From the NCBI GenBank assembly GCA_007280315.1, contig QYQC01000127.1:1-23482 (forward strand): 23,482 bases of DNA. The letters run 5' to 3'. A model generated the notes under the pieces. That model was not told where the DNA came from. It saw only the letters and a program-made list of their open reading frames with translations, and ran no database searches. A program made the position numbers and the translations under genes. Of this stretch, positions 14,355 through 21,126 are shown one piece after another; position 1 is the stretch's first letter; each line of letters opens with the position of its first letter. This DNA is from Betaproteobacteria bacterium. Lineage in GTDB: Bacteria; Pseudomonadota; Gammaproteobacteria; Burkholderiales; SG8-39.

Positions 14355-14888
14355 CTACTTGCTCTTCGCGGCGCCTCTCTTGGCCGGCTTAAGCGTCATC
14401 TTGCGTTTGCTCTTGGCTGTTACCCCGCCCGCCTTGTTGCCTGCCTTTCCTGCGGCCTTTTTCACCACCTTCTTCACCACCTTCTTCACCACCTTCTTCG
14501 GCTCCCGCCGGGCATGCAGGGTCCCCGCAGCGATCTTGAATATGTCGGTCTCCGTGATAATTCCCACCAGAATTTTGCGGCTATTCAGAACCGGGAGGCT
14601 GCCGATGTGGTTGGACACCAGCAGCTGAGCGGCGTGCTTCAGGTCGGCGTTCTCCGACACGCAGACCGGGGAGCCATGCATAATCTCTGCGACGGGCACC
14701 TCGGCGGAGCCGAAATTCGCAGCGGCCAGCAGCAAGTCGCGCTCGGCGACGATGCCGACCACGCGGTCGCCCTCGACCACCGGCAGGTGATGGATTCGGC
14801 GGCCATGCATCATGTCGAATGCACGGTGAAACTCGGTCTGCGGCGGGATCGAAAGCACCGACCGGCTCATGTACTGGCTGACTTTCAT
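14355..14888 (-). CDS. Twin CBS-domain protein with Lys-rich histone-H1-like tail
   Basis: A 177-residue protein. Two CBS domains (about 7-55 and 70-120) form a Bateman module of the kind that binds adenosine nucleotides: MSRSVLSIPPQTEF..HHLPVVEGDRVVGIVAERDL, then IMHGSPVCVSENADL..GSLPVLNSRKILVGIITETDI. After residue 126 comes a basic low-complexity tail, KKVVKKVVKKVVKK followed by AAGKAGNKAGG and further Lys/Arg, about one third lysine and ending KSK. Such tails resemble bacterial H1-like proteins and AlgP and may bind DNA or RNA. The ATG at 14888 has AGAGG upstream. The catalytic partner of the CBS pair is not encoded here; tail function is inference. Confidence 0.9.
   Translation of the reverse strand: MKVSQYMSRSVLSIPPQTEFHRAFDMMHGRRIHHLPVVEGDRVVGIVAERDLLLAAANFGSAEVPVAEIMHGSPVCVSENADLKHAAQLLVSNHIGSLPVLNSRKILVGIITETDIFKIAAGTLHARREPKKVVKKVVKKVVKKAAGKAGNKAGGVTAKSKRKMTLKPAKRGAAKSK
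14461..14496. repeat. Three perfect 12-bp tandem repeats inside the CBS gene
   Basis: TTCACCACCTTC occurs three times without a gap. Read on the minus strand it encodes the (KKVV)n part of the lysine tail. A unit of 12 bases keeps the frame, so copy number can vary without breaking the gene. Confidence 0.95.
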
Positions 14889-14922
14889 GCTGATCCTCTT
14901 GGTGTAGTGTTGAGCCCGTGAC

Positions 14923-14940
14923 CGGCGAGCCTGCTCGCCG
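14923..14940. repeat. Hairpin upstream of the CBS gene
   Basis: Arms CGGCGAG and CTCGCCG pair perfectly over 7 bp around CCTG, 35-52 bases upstream of the CBS start codon. It would lie in the CBS leader mRNA or act as an operator. No T tract is present. Confidence 0.5.
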
Positions 14941-15020
14941 CATGGACCGCCACTATTGTACCGCCGGACACATACGCCGTTGGTCGTTTCCAGCCGTTCT
15001 CCCCATTAGTTTTCTTTCTC

Positions 15021-15045
15021 CCGGTGATAAATCTTCTATCGCCGG
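15021..15045 (+). promoter_or_regulatory. Leader hairpin with trailing T tract, possible attenuator
   Basis: CCGGTGATA (15021-15029) pairs with TATCGCCGG (15037-15045) with one G-T pair and a 7-base loop. Seven bases later there is a run of six T (15053-15058). It lies about 90 bases before the start of the unrecognised gene at 15135. The gap between stem and T run is longer than in a standard terminator, so termination is uncertain. Confidence 0.35.
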
Positions 15046-15134
15046 AACTCCATTTTTTCCCCTAATCTCTGGCAAGATAGCCCGCCTGCGGTTTACCCCA
15101 TCGAAACGATCAAACATACGAGAAGGACTGGACT

Positions 15135-16301
15135 GTGAGTACGCTAATGCCAAAAATGCGCGCAATCGGCGTGCCAGTCAACGACTATTACGTCGAGGAA
15201 TTTGTGGATATTCCCAAATTTCGTTACAACAAAATCCCGCTCCAGACGGTCACCAAGGACAAAGACGGCTTTCGCCTGAGACTCGACGAAAAGGATCACC
15301 CGGAATATTTCATCGCCAGGAAAGATGTTTCCGCCCCGAATTCCGGCGGCAACACGACAAATGTTTTTCTGGGATTGGTGGCGCTTTACTCCGCGATGCA
15401 GGTGAACATCCAGTTCAAGATCATTTTGCCCGACGACCGCTCGTCCATCGCCCAGCAGGAAATCGACAACCACGTCTATAACGACGTGAACATCGTCCAG
15501 GTACATACGCCGATCTGGGGTCCGCGTGAATGTTACAACGGCAACGCACACGGTCGAACCTACCTGCTGGTCTCGCCGCACCCTCCGATCGACACGCTGG
15601 ATGATGAAATAAAGACCAGGTTCAGAAGAGCGGATAACATTCCGATCGTCACCCCGGGATACCTGAACAGCTACCTCGGCCCGCAGATCATCGTACCCAC
15701 GGGCATCGGCTTCGACACGATCAAGCCGCGTGTCGGCAACAACGACGTAATCGTCTGCCTGAACGATGACGAATTGATCGAAAAATTCGGCACGCAGATT
15801 TTCCCGGATGAAATGTCGAATGAAGTCCTGCTGAACATCACCGAACGATTCACCAAGAACCACAACCCGCACATGGACCCCAGCATGACCTTTGCGCTGG
15901 GCTTTTCCAACGGTGGGTCATTGACCTGTTACCAATACCAGAACAAGCAGTACCTGATCCACCTTCCTCTGGATGCGCAGGAATCCACGAAAATTGCGCA
16001 AACATTCGAAGATGCCCTGGTCGACCCCGCGCACAATGGAAAATACCAGGTTGGGCGCGGGGATGCGCGTATTACCGGGCACCTGTTCTACCCTTACTTC
16101 ATTGATGTCATGAACGACGGCCTGGCAGCCGCGTTTGCTGCGTCCGAGCTGGGTGCGGCCTTGTCAGCGTTGATGCATCATTCGAAGAAATCCAACATCA
16201 CGACGTTCAACCAGGATGCGTTAAATAAATTGGTAGTGCGATGCATCGACAAGGTCGAGCGCAACGAATCCAAGGGCGAAAATCTTACCTATGCGAATTG
16301 A
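15135..16301 (+). CDS. Unrecognised 388-residue protein
   Basis: I do not recognise this protein. It is soluble-looking, with no signal peptide or clear membrane segment, and starts at GTG with AAGGA about 7 bases upstream; the ATG at 15147 lacks a ribosome site. Seen features are APNSGGNTTNVFLGLVALYSAMQV (about 67-90), a His/Trp/Cys-containing stretch QVHTPIWGPRECYNGNAHGR (about 122-141), VTPGYLNSYLGPQIIVPTGIGFD, and FALGFSNGGSLTCYQYQNKQYLIHLPLD. The C-terminal part is helical and Ala-rich (GLAAAFAASELGAALSAL). Three sampled 60-base lines are 47-55% GC against about 65% in neighbouring gcdA, so base use differs from the flanks. It stands alone between the CBS gene and gcdA. Coding is supported by uniform codon use and length. 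Confidence 0.85.
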   Translation: MSTLMPKMRAIGVPVNDYYVEEFVDIPKFRYNKIPLQTVTKDKDGFRLRLDEKDHPEYFIARKDVSAPNSGGNTTNVFLGLVALYSAMQVNIQFKIILPDDRSSIAQQEIDNHVYNDVNIVQVHTPIWGPRECYNGNAHGRTYLLVSPHPPIDTLDDEIKTRFRRADNIPIVTPGYLNSYLGPQIIVPTGIGFDTIKPRVGNNDVIVCLNDDELIEKFGTQIFPDEMSNEVLLNITERFTKNHNPHMDPSMTFALGFSNGGSLTCYQYQNKQYLIHLPLDAQESTKIAQTFEDALVDPAHNGKYQVGRGDARITGHLFYPYFIDVMNDGLAAAFAASELGAALSALMHHSKKSNITTFNQDALNKLVVRCIDKVERNESKGENLTYAN

Positions 16302-16315
16302 CGGCTGCGCCGGAT

Positions 16316-16335
16316 GATTCGGATAAGGCCGAATC
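16316..16335. terminator. Hairpin between convergent genes, possible bidirectional terminator
   Basis: GATTCGG (16316-16322) and CCGAATC (16329-16335) pair perfectly around a 6-base loop. It lies 15 bases beyond the stop of the gene at 15135 and 50 bases beyond the stop of gcdA. Neither side has a good T run, so it is a weak terminator at best. Confidence 0.4.
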
Positions 16336-16385
16336 ACCTGTCGCCTTGAAATTAACGGCTCGACCAGCGCCGCCTGGGCCCGCCC

Positions 16386-18119
16386 TCAGCCCCTGATCAC
16401 CCGCGGCAACAGCATCTGGTGCCGCGGGCAGATCGATTTCGGGTTCTGGTAGACCGCGCCGGCGAAGGCCTTGAGGTAGCCGCGCAGCGCTGAAAGATTC
16501 ACGATCTCGTCGACAAAGCCGTAGCGCGCGCAGTAGGCCGGGCGCGACGTGTCGTAGTATTTCTGCGCCATCTCGTTCATTTTCTGCGCCAGCGGCTCGA
16601 GCGGTTTGCCCGAGTCCTTGTCCTTGATCGCGCGCCGGGAGTAGCTCGCCACCGCGGCGGTCTCGCCGTGCATGACGTAGATCTCCGTAGCCGCGGTGCC
16701 CAGCGTGAACGCATTCTGCCGGTTGGCCGTGGGTCCGCCCATGATGTAATGCGCCGCCGCGCTGCCCTTCCGCAGCACCACCAGCATCATCGGGATGTCG
16801 GCGTTCTGGATCGAGTACACCAGCGACTGGCCGATGCCGAGCAGCTCCGCCTTCTCGGCGATGTCGCCGACGTCGATGCCGGTGGTGTCCTGGAACCAGA
16901 TCACCGGCACGCGGTCGCGCGCGCACAGCGTCACGAATTCGTTCATTTTGATCAACCCCTGGCGATAGAGCTTGCCGCCGATGCCGGGGTAATCCGCATA
17001 CTCGGGATAGCCCTTGGGTAGCAGCCCCTGGCGGTTGCCGATGGCGCCGATGAGCATGCCGTCTATTTTCACCAAACCGGTGTACACCTCAGGTCCGTAG
17101 CCCGGACGAAATTCCATGTGCTCGCTGCCGTCGACCAGGCGCGCGAGGATGTCGTCGAAGGAGTAGTCCGATTTCTGGTTGAACGGCAGCAGGTGGTAGA
17201 GGTCGCTCTGCGCCAGCGTCGGTTCGGCCGGCTCGGCCACTCGGAAAAACTTCGGGTCGTAGGCCGGAATCATGCGCATGTATTCCTTGATCCCGTCGAG
17301 CACGCCTTTTTCCTCGTCGCACACGCGCGTGAAAAATCCGGTCACATCGTAATGGGTGGAAGCACTTCCGGGCGGCTTGTCTTTCATATTGCGCGTCACG
17401 GCGATCAGCTGCTCTAAGCCCGCGACATCGAAACCGCCCTGCGGCGCCATGCCGGAAACGATGCCGACGCCTCCCACGGCGATGTTCGCATCCTTGTGCG
17501 CAATCAGAATGGTCGGGCTGATCGCCTGATAGCCGCCGCCGGCGGGATTGGTTCCGTAAATGCCGGCGAGCACCGGAATGCCCGCCTGTTCCAGCTCGGC
17601 ATGGCGGAAAAACGGCGCGCCCGAACCGCGGCGGTCGGCGTAGAACTTCTCCTGGTCGGGCAGCTTCACGCCGCTGCAGTTAACCAGCCACACCAGCGGA
17701 ATGTGCAGCCGCTTGGCGAGATTGGTCACGCGCAGGATGTTGTCCGGCTGCCCGGCGATCCAGGCGCCGGCCAGCACCTTGTTGTCGAAGCCGATGATCA
17801 CCGCCCAGCGGCCGGCGATTTTGCCCAGGCCGTCGACCACGTTGGTCGTGCCCTCTTCGTTGTCCGCGGGATTGTAGAGACTGTGCAGCGGCTGCCAGGT
17901 GCCGGGATCGACCAGGTAGTCGAGGCGCTGGTACACCGTCAGTCCGCCGCGCTCGTTGATCTTGGCCGTGGGTATGCCGACTTCCTCTGCCGCGTTCTTC
18001 GCTGCGGCGATTTCGGCTTCGACCGCTTCGAGCCTGGCGCGGCTGTCCTGCGTGCGCGCGATGCGGTTTTCCTTCAGCGCCTTGCCGAAGCCCGGCATTT
18101 TTTCGAAATAGGGTCTCAT
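16386..18119 (-). CDS. gcdA: Glutaconyl-CoA decarboxylase alpha subunit (biotin carboxyltransferase)
   Basis: Carboxyltransferase of 577 residues (Acidaminococcus GcdA is about 587). It moves the carboxyl group from glutaconyl-CoA to biotin on the carrier protein, giving crotonyl-CoA. Both halves of the carboxyltransferase fold are seen. Family-specific stretches recalled from GcdA are the start MRPYFEKMPGFGKALKE, VNCSGVKLPDQEKFY, GIYGTNPAGGGY, GIGGKLYRQGLIKMNEFV, QDTTGIDVGDIAEKAELLG and the C-terminal YQNPKSICPRHQMLLPR. These separate it from propionyl- or methylcrotonyl-CoA carboxylase beta chains. The ATG at 18119 follows the dehydrogenase stop by 8 bases, with AGGAAG overlapping that stop. 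Third gene of gcdC-gdh-gcdA. The membrane partner GcdB is encoded elsewhere in the window. Confidence 0.94.
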   Translation of the reverse strand: MRPYFEKMPGFGKALKENRIARTQDSRARLEAVEAEIAAAKNAAEEVGIPTAKINERGGLTVYQRLDYLVDPGTWQPLHSLYNPADNEEGTTNVVDGLGKIAGRWAVIIGFDNKVLAGAWIAGQPDNILRVTNLAKRLHIPLVWLVNCSGVKLPDQEKFYADRRGSGAPFFRHAELEQAGIPVLAGIYGTNPAGGGYQAISPTILIAHKDANIAVGGVGIVSGMAPQGGFDVAGLEQLIAVTRNMKDKPPGSASTHYDVTGFFTRVCDEEKGVLDGIKEYMRMIPAYDPKFFRVAEPAEPTLAQSDLYHLLPFNQKSDYSFDDILARLVDGSEHMEFRPGYGPEVYTGLVKIDGMLIGAIGNRQGLLPKGYPEYADYPGIGGKLYRQGLIKMNEFVTLCARDRVPVIWFQDTTGIDVGDIAEKAELLGIGQSLVYSIQNADIPMMLVVLRKGSAAAHYIMGGPTANRQNAFTLGTAATEIYVMHGETAAVASYSRRAIKDKDSGKPLEPLAQKMNEMAQKYYDTSRPAYCARYGFVDEIVNLSALRGYLKAFAGAVYQNPKSICPRHQMLLPRVIRG

Positions 18120-18127
18120 GCGTCTTC

Positions 18128-19288
18128 CTACTCCCGGTTGGGTGTGAACCCCAGGGCCATGCCCGAGATCAGGATCTTCTGGATGTTGGACGTGCCTTCG
18201 ACGATCTGCAGCGACTTGGCGTCGCGGTAGAAGCGCTCGGCCGGATACTCGGTCGAATAACCGTAGGAGCCGAAAATCTTCATGCACTCATTCGCCGCAT
18301 GCACCGCCGCTTCGGACGCTGCATATTTGGCGACCGAGGTCTCGTACTGGTTCGGCTTGGCGTTGTCCTTCAGCCACGCCGCACGGTACACCAGCATCTG
18401 CGCCGCCTGGTGCTCCACTGCCAATTCCGCGATCTGCGCCTGGATCATCTGGTGCTGCGAAATCGGTTTGCCGAATTGCGTTCGCTCGTTGGCGTAATTG
18501 ATCGCCAGATCCAGCGCCCCGCCGGCGACGCCCAACGCGCCCGCGGCGCAGCCGATCCGCGTCTGGTTCAACTGCCACATGCAGATGCGGAAACCTTCGC
18601 CCGGCTTGCCCAGCACGTTTTCCTTCGGCACCTTCATTGCGTCGAATACGAACTCTCCGGTCGGCGAGCACTTGAGCCCAAGCTTGGTCTCGATCGCGCG
18701 CGCGCTGCAGCCTTTCATGTTTTTCGGCTCGATGATGAACGCGGTAATACCCTTGTTACCTTTGGATTTGTCGGTGTAGGCATAGAGCAGCCCGGCGTCG
18801 CCCACGTGCGCCTGCGAGATCCACATTTTGTTGCCGTGGATTTCCCAGTGATCGCCGCGGTCGATAGCGTGCGTCTTCATGCTCGCCACGTCCGAGCCGG
18901 TGTTCGGTTCGGTCATGGCGAAAAACCCGAGCTGCGTACCCGCCACCCAGCCCGGAACGTATTTCTTCTTCTGCGCGTCGCTGCCGAATTTGCTCACCGT
19001 CAGCGCCGGTCCCAGATTCTGCATGTTGAACGGCAGCCGCCAGGATGCCGACACTTTGCCGATCTGCTCGGCCATCAGCACCGACTCCATGTAGCCCATG
19101 CCGCTGCCACCCAGTTCCTCCGGCAGCGCGCATGAGAAAAATCCGAGGCTGCCCATCTTGGCGACCCGATCGGCGCGGAATTCATGTTTCGCCTCCTCCT
19201 GCTCCAGCGTAGGTGCGATTTCCTCGGCGGCGAATCGCCGCGCGGTGTCCTGGATCAGCCGCTGTTCTTCAGTAAGTTCAAAATTCAT
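18128..19288 (-). CDS. Glutaryl-CoA dehydrogenase, probably non-decarboxylating
   Basis: Acyl-CoA dehydrogenase of 386 residues with MTEPNTGSDV (125-134), GNKMWIS (152-158), NERTQFGKPI (267-276) and catalytic Glu364 in QIVEGTSNI. Arg84 in SASWRLPFNMQ aligns with the arginine that binds the distal carboxylate of glutaryl-CoA (human Arg94). Human Glu87, Ser95 and Tyr369, which promote decarboxylation, are replaced by Gly77, Leu85 and Val363. From memory, the Desulfococcus non-decarboxylating enzyme shows comparable non-polar changes (Val88, Val366). It also shares the CSPTGE...VPKENVLGKPGEG stretch. The expected product is therefore glutaconyl-CoA, the substrate of the GcdA encoded next. The ATG at 19288 follows a GGCGAGA site; a longer start would add 14 unusual residues. 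Gap to gcdC is 34 bases. Residue alignment was done by eye. Confidence 0.85.
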   Translation of the reverse strand: MNFELTEEQRLIQDTARRFAAEEIAPTLEQEEAKHEFRADRVAKMGSLGFFSCALPEELGGSGMGYMESVLMAEQIGKVSASWRLPFNMQNLGPALTVSKFGSDAQKKKYVPGWVAGTQLGFFAMTEPNTGSDVASMKTHAIDRGDHWEIHGNKMWISQAHVGDAGLLYAYTDKSKGNKGITAFIIEPKNMKGCSARAIETKLGLKCSPTGEFVFDAMKVPKENVLGKPGEGFRICMWQLNQTRIGCAAGALGVAGGALDLAINYANERTQFGKPISQHQMIQAQIAELAVEHQAAQMLVYRAAWLKDNAKPNQYETSVAKYAASEAAVHAANECMKIFGSYGYSTEYPAERFYRDAKSLQIVEGTSNIQKILISGMALGFTPNRE

Positions 19289-19322
19289 CTTTGTCTCGCC
19301 TTTGCCTGTTACCTGTCGTTTA

Positions 19323-19535
19323 TCACTCAAGCACGAGGAGCAGGTCCTCGTCCTCGACGCTGTCGCCTACCTTCACTTTGATTTCCTTGACCGTGCCGCC
19401 GCTGGGCGCGTACACCGTGTTCTCCATCTTCAGCGCTTCGATCACCAGCAACTCGTCGTCTTCCTCGACCTTCGCACCGGGTTCGACCAGTACGGCCAGG
19501 ATTTTTCCCGCCAGCGGAGCCAGAACATCTGCCAT
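19323..19535 (-). CDS. gcdC: Biotin carrier subunit of glutaconyl-CoA decarboxylase
   Basis: A 70-residue biotinyl domain. Lys36 in the motif EALKMEN is the biotin-attachment lysine (the usual motif is EAMKMEN), in a beta-barrel with the half-repeats APLAGKILAVLVEPGAKVEEDD and APSGGTVKEIKVKVGDSVEDED. It shuttles carboxybiotin between GcdA and GcdB. The ATG at 19535 has GGGAGG nearby. The protein lacks the long Ala/Pro-rich linker of Acidaminococcus GcdC and starts almost at the domain, so it is a minimal free carrier. It is first in the gcdC-gdh-gcdA operon. A biotin ligase is not in the window. Confidence 0.93.
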   Translation of the reverse strand: MADVLAPLAGKILAVLVEPGAKVEEDDELLVIEALKMENTVYAPSGGTVKEIKVKVGDSVEDEDLLLVLE

Positions 19536-19832
19536 GTTTTTTCCTCCCTCGATTTGGTTCGGTTGTGAATTGCAATCAGTCCACCGCCCAGCGCAGCAGC
19601 GCCTCCGGCACACGCAGATAATTGCACTGCGCGCGATCGACGGCCTAAGCTAGCACAAAGCACGCGGAAGCACTTCGACCGAGATCAAAATTTGCGCATT
19701 CGGCCCTATTTTCCTTTGTTTTCCGCCGGTTGCCGAAACGCGTCGCCACGCCACGCAGCATCCTCCGCGCCGCGGTACTCCACCCCGCGTTGAGCCGTGG
19801 CAGGACCTGCGGCGCAACGCTATGATGCGGTC
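19536..19832. other. Divergent intergenic region between gcdC and tag
   Basis: It holds the divergent starts of the gcdC operon and tag. No strong promoter for gcdC was found. On the minus strand a short open stretch of about 22 codons ending in TGA at 19577-19579 reads like a protein C-terminus (LRVPEALLRWAVD), but it has no start and is closed upstream by a stop, so it may be a relic or chance. A TATGAT lies just before tag. Confidence 0.4.
19821..19826 (+). promoter_or_regulatory. Possible -10 box immediately before tag
   Basis: TATGAT ends only 6 bases before the tag ATG at 19833. If used, transcription would begin at or next to the ATG, giving a leaderless or nearly leaderless mRNA. This fits the absence of a ribosome site there. 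The -35 (TGGCAG at 17 bases) is poor. Confidence 0.3.
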
Positions 19833-20417
19833 ATGAGCGCCAATGTCCTCCCTCAACGCTGCCCCTGGTGCCTCGCCAGCGATGCATATATGGCATACCA
19901 CGACAACGAATGGGGGGTGCCGGTGCATGATGACCGCATGCTGTTTGAACTGCTGATTCTGGAGGGCGCACAGGCCGGCCTGTCCTGGCTGACCATCCTC
20001 AACAAGCGCGAAAACTACCGCAGGGCGTTCGACAATTTCGATGCGCGAAAAATCGCCCGCTACTCCGACCAGCACGTCGATCGCCTGCTGGCCGATGCCG
20101 GTATTGTGCGCAATCGCCTCAAAATTCTGGCAACCATCCAGAACGCCAAGGCGTTTCTCGAAGTGCAGAGTGAATGCGGATCGTTCGACCGCTACATCTG
20201 GGGCTTTGTCGGCGGCAAACCCAAACAGAACCGGCGGCGCGGCATGAAACTGGTTCCCGCGCGCACACCCGAATCCGATGCCATGAGCAAGGACCTGAAG
20301 CTACGCGGCTTCAACTTCGTCGGCTCGACCATTTGCTATGCATACATGCAGGCTACCGGCATGGTCAACGACCATCTGGTTCGATGCTTTCGTCACGAAC
20401 TGGTGCAGGAAAAGTAA
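19833..20417 (+). CDS. tag: 3-methyladenine DNA glycosylase I
   Basis: Constitutive base-excision repair enzyme of 194 residues (family about 187), removing 3-methyladenine from DNA. Key features are the N-terminal RCPWC with zinc ligand Cys10, YHDNEWG (22-28) with His23, the active-site Glu44 in LEGAQAGLSWLTIL, and the C-terminal zinc ligands His181 and Cys185 in NDHLVRCFRH. Together these make the zinc snap of Tag. The ATG at 19833 is preferred to the GTG at 19797, because the family begins just before RCPWC. Its stop overlaps the start of the AlgH-like gene by one base (TAATG), so the two are translationally coupled. Confidence 0.97.
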   Translation: MSANVLPQRCPWCLASDAYMAYHDNEWGVPVHDDRMLFELLILEGAQAGLSWLTILNKRENYRRAFDNFDARKIARYSDQHVDRLLADAGIVRNRLKILATIQNAKAFLEVQSECGSFDRYIWGFVGGKPKQNRRRGMKLVPARTPESDAMSKDLKLRGFNFVGSTICYAYMQATGMVNDHLVRCFRHELVQEK

Positions 20418-21001
20418 TGCTGCTGCGACTGCTGGCCCTTGCCTTGTTCGTTATTACGCCCGTTGCATCGGCGCAATCGGGCGATACCGCCAACGGCCTG
20501 TTCCTGGTCGCGTCGCCGGCATTGCTCGATCCCAATTTCCACCATAGCGTGGTGCTGGTCTCTCAGGGGGCTGATGGCAGCAGCGTCGGCTTCGTCCTCA
20601 ATCGCCCCGGTCAGCGCTCGCTCGCGCAGATCCTGCCCGACAACGAGCAGATGAAGCGCTTCACCGAGCCGATTTACCTCGGCGGCCCGGTGGAAGCTGC
20701 GGGGCTATTCGCCATATTCCGCACCCCGGTACACCCGCCGGGCGCGCTGAGGGTGCTAGACGATGTGTCGTTTGCGCTGGACCCCGCAGTGGTCGAGCGC
20801 CTGCTGCAGGCCCCGCCGCAGCAGGTGCGCTTTTTCAACGGCTACGCCGGCTGGGCGCCGGGCCAACTCGCGCGTGAACTGGAGCGCGGCGGCTGGCACC
20901 TGCTCAACGCCGATCCCGATATCGTGTTTCGCAAGAACATGGACGGACTGTGGGAAGAAATGATGGTGCGCACGCGCGCGGTTACCGCGTCTTTGCGCTA
21001 G
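20417..21001 (+). CDS. YqgE/AlgH family protein with a signal peptide
   Basis: DUF179 (YqgE/AlgH) protein of 194 residues. Family signatures are NGLFLVASPALLDPNFHHSVVLV (about 26-48), GFVLNRP, YLGGPV and the C-terminal NGYAGWAPGQLARELERGGW. No enzymatic activity is known for the family. The first 20 residues (MLLRLLALALFVITPVASAQ) are a clear signal peptide with a VASA cleavage site, whereas most YqgE/AlgH proteins start directly at the domain and are cytoplasmic, so this one is probably periplasmic. The start codon overlaps the tag stop (TAATG) with AGGAAA upstream, which rules out a start inside the mature domain. Confidence 0.92.
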   Translation: MLLRLLALALFVITPVASAQSGDTANGLFLVASPALLDPNFHHSVVLVSQGADGSSVGFVLNRPGQRSLAQILPDNEQMKRFTEPIYLGGPVEAAGLFAIFRTPVHPPGALRVLDDVSFALDPAVVERLLQAPPQQVRFFNGYAGWAPGQLARELERGGWHLLNADPDIVFRKNMDGLWEEMMVRTRAVTASLR

Positions 21002-21126
21002 CAGTGTTACCCTGTCGATCGAATCAATAACAGACTGTTGTACGAAATGGCGGTTCGGCCAATGGTTTATCAAACCGAGAGGGGATGCGTACTCTCGATT
21101 TACGACAAGAAATGGGAGAGCTCAAA

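Noticed and set aside
19570..19645. Short minus-strand stretch resembling a protein C-terminus
   Set aside because: Only about 22 codons between stops with no start codon; too short to call a pseudogene.
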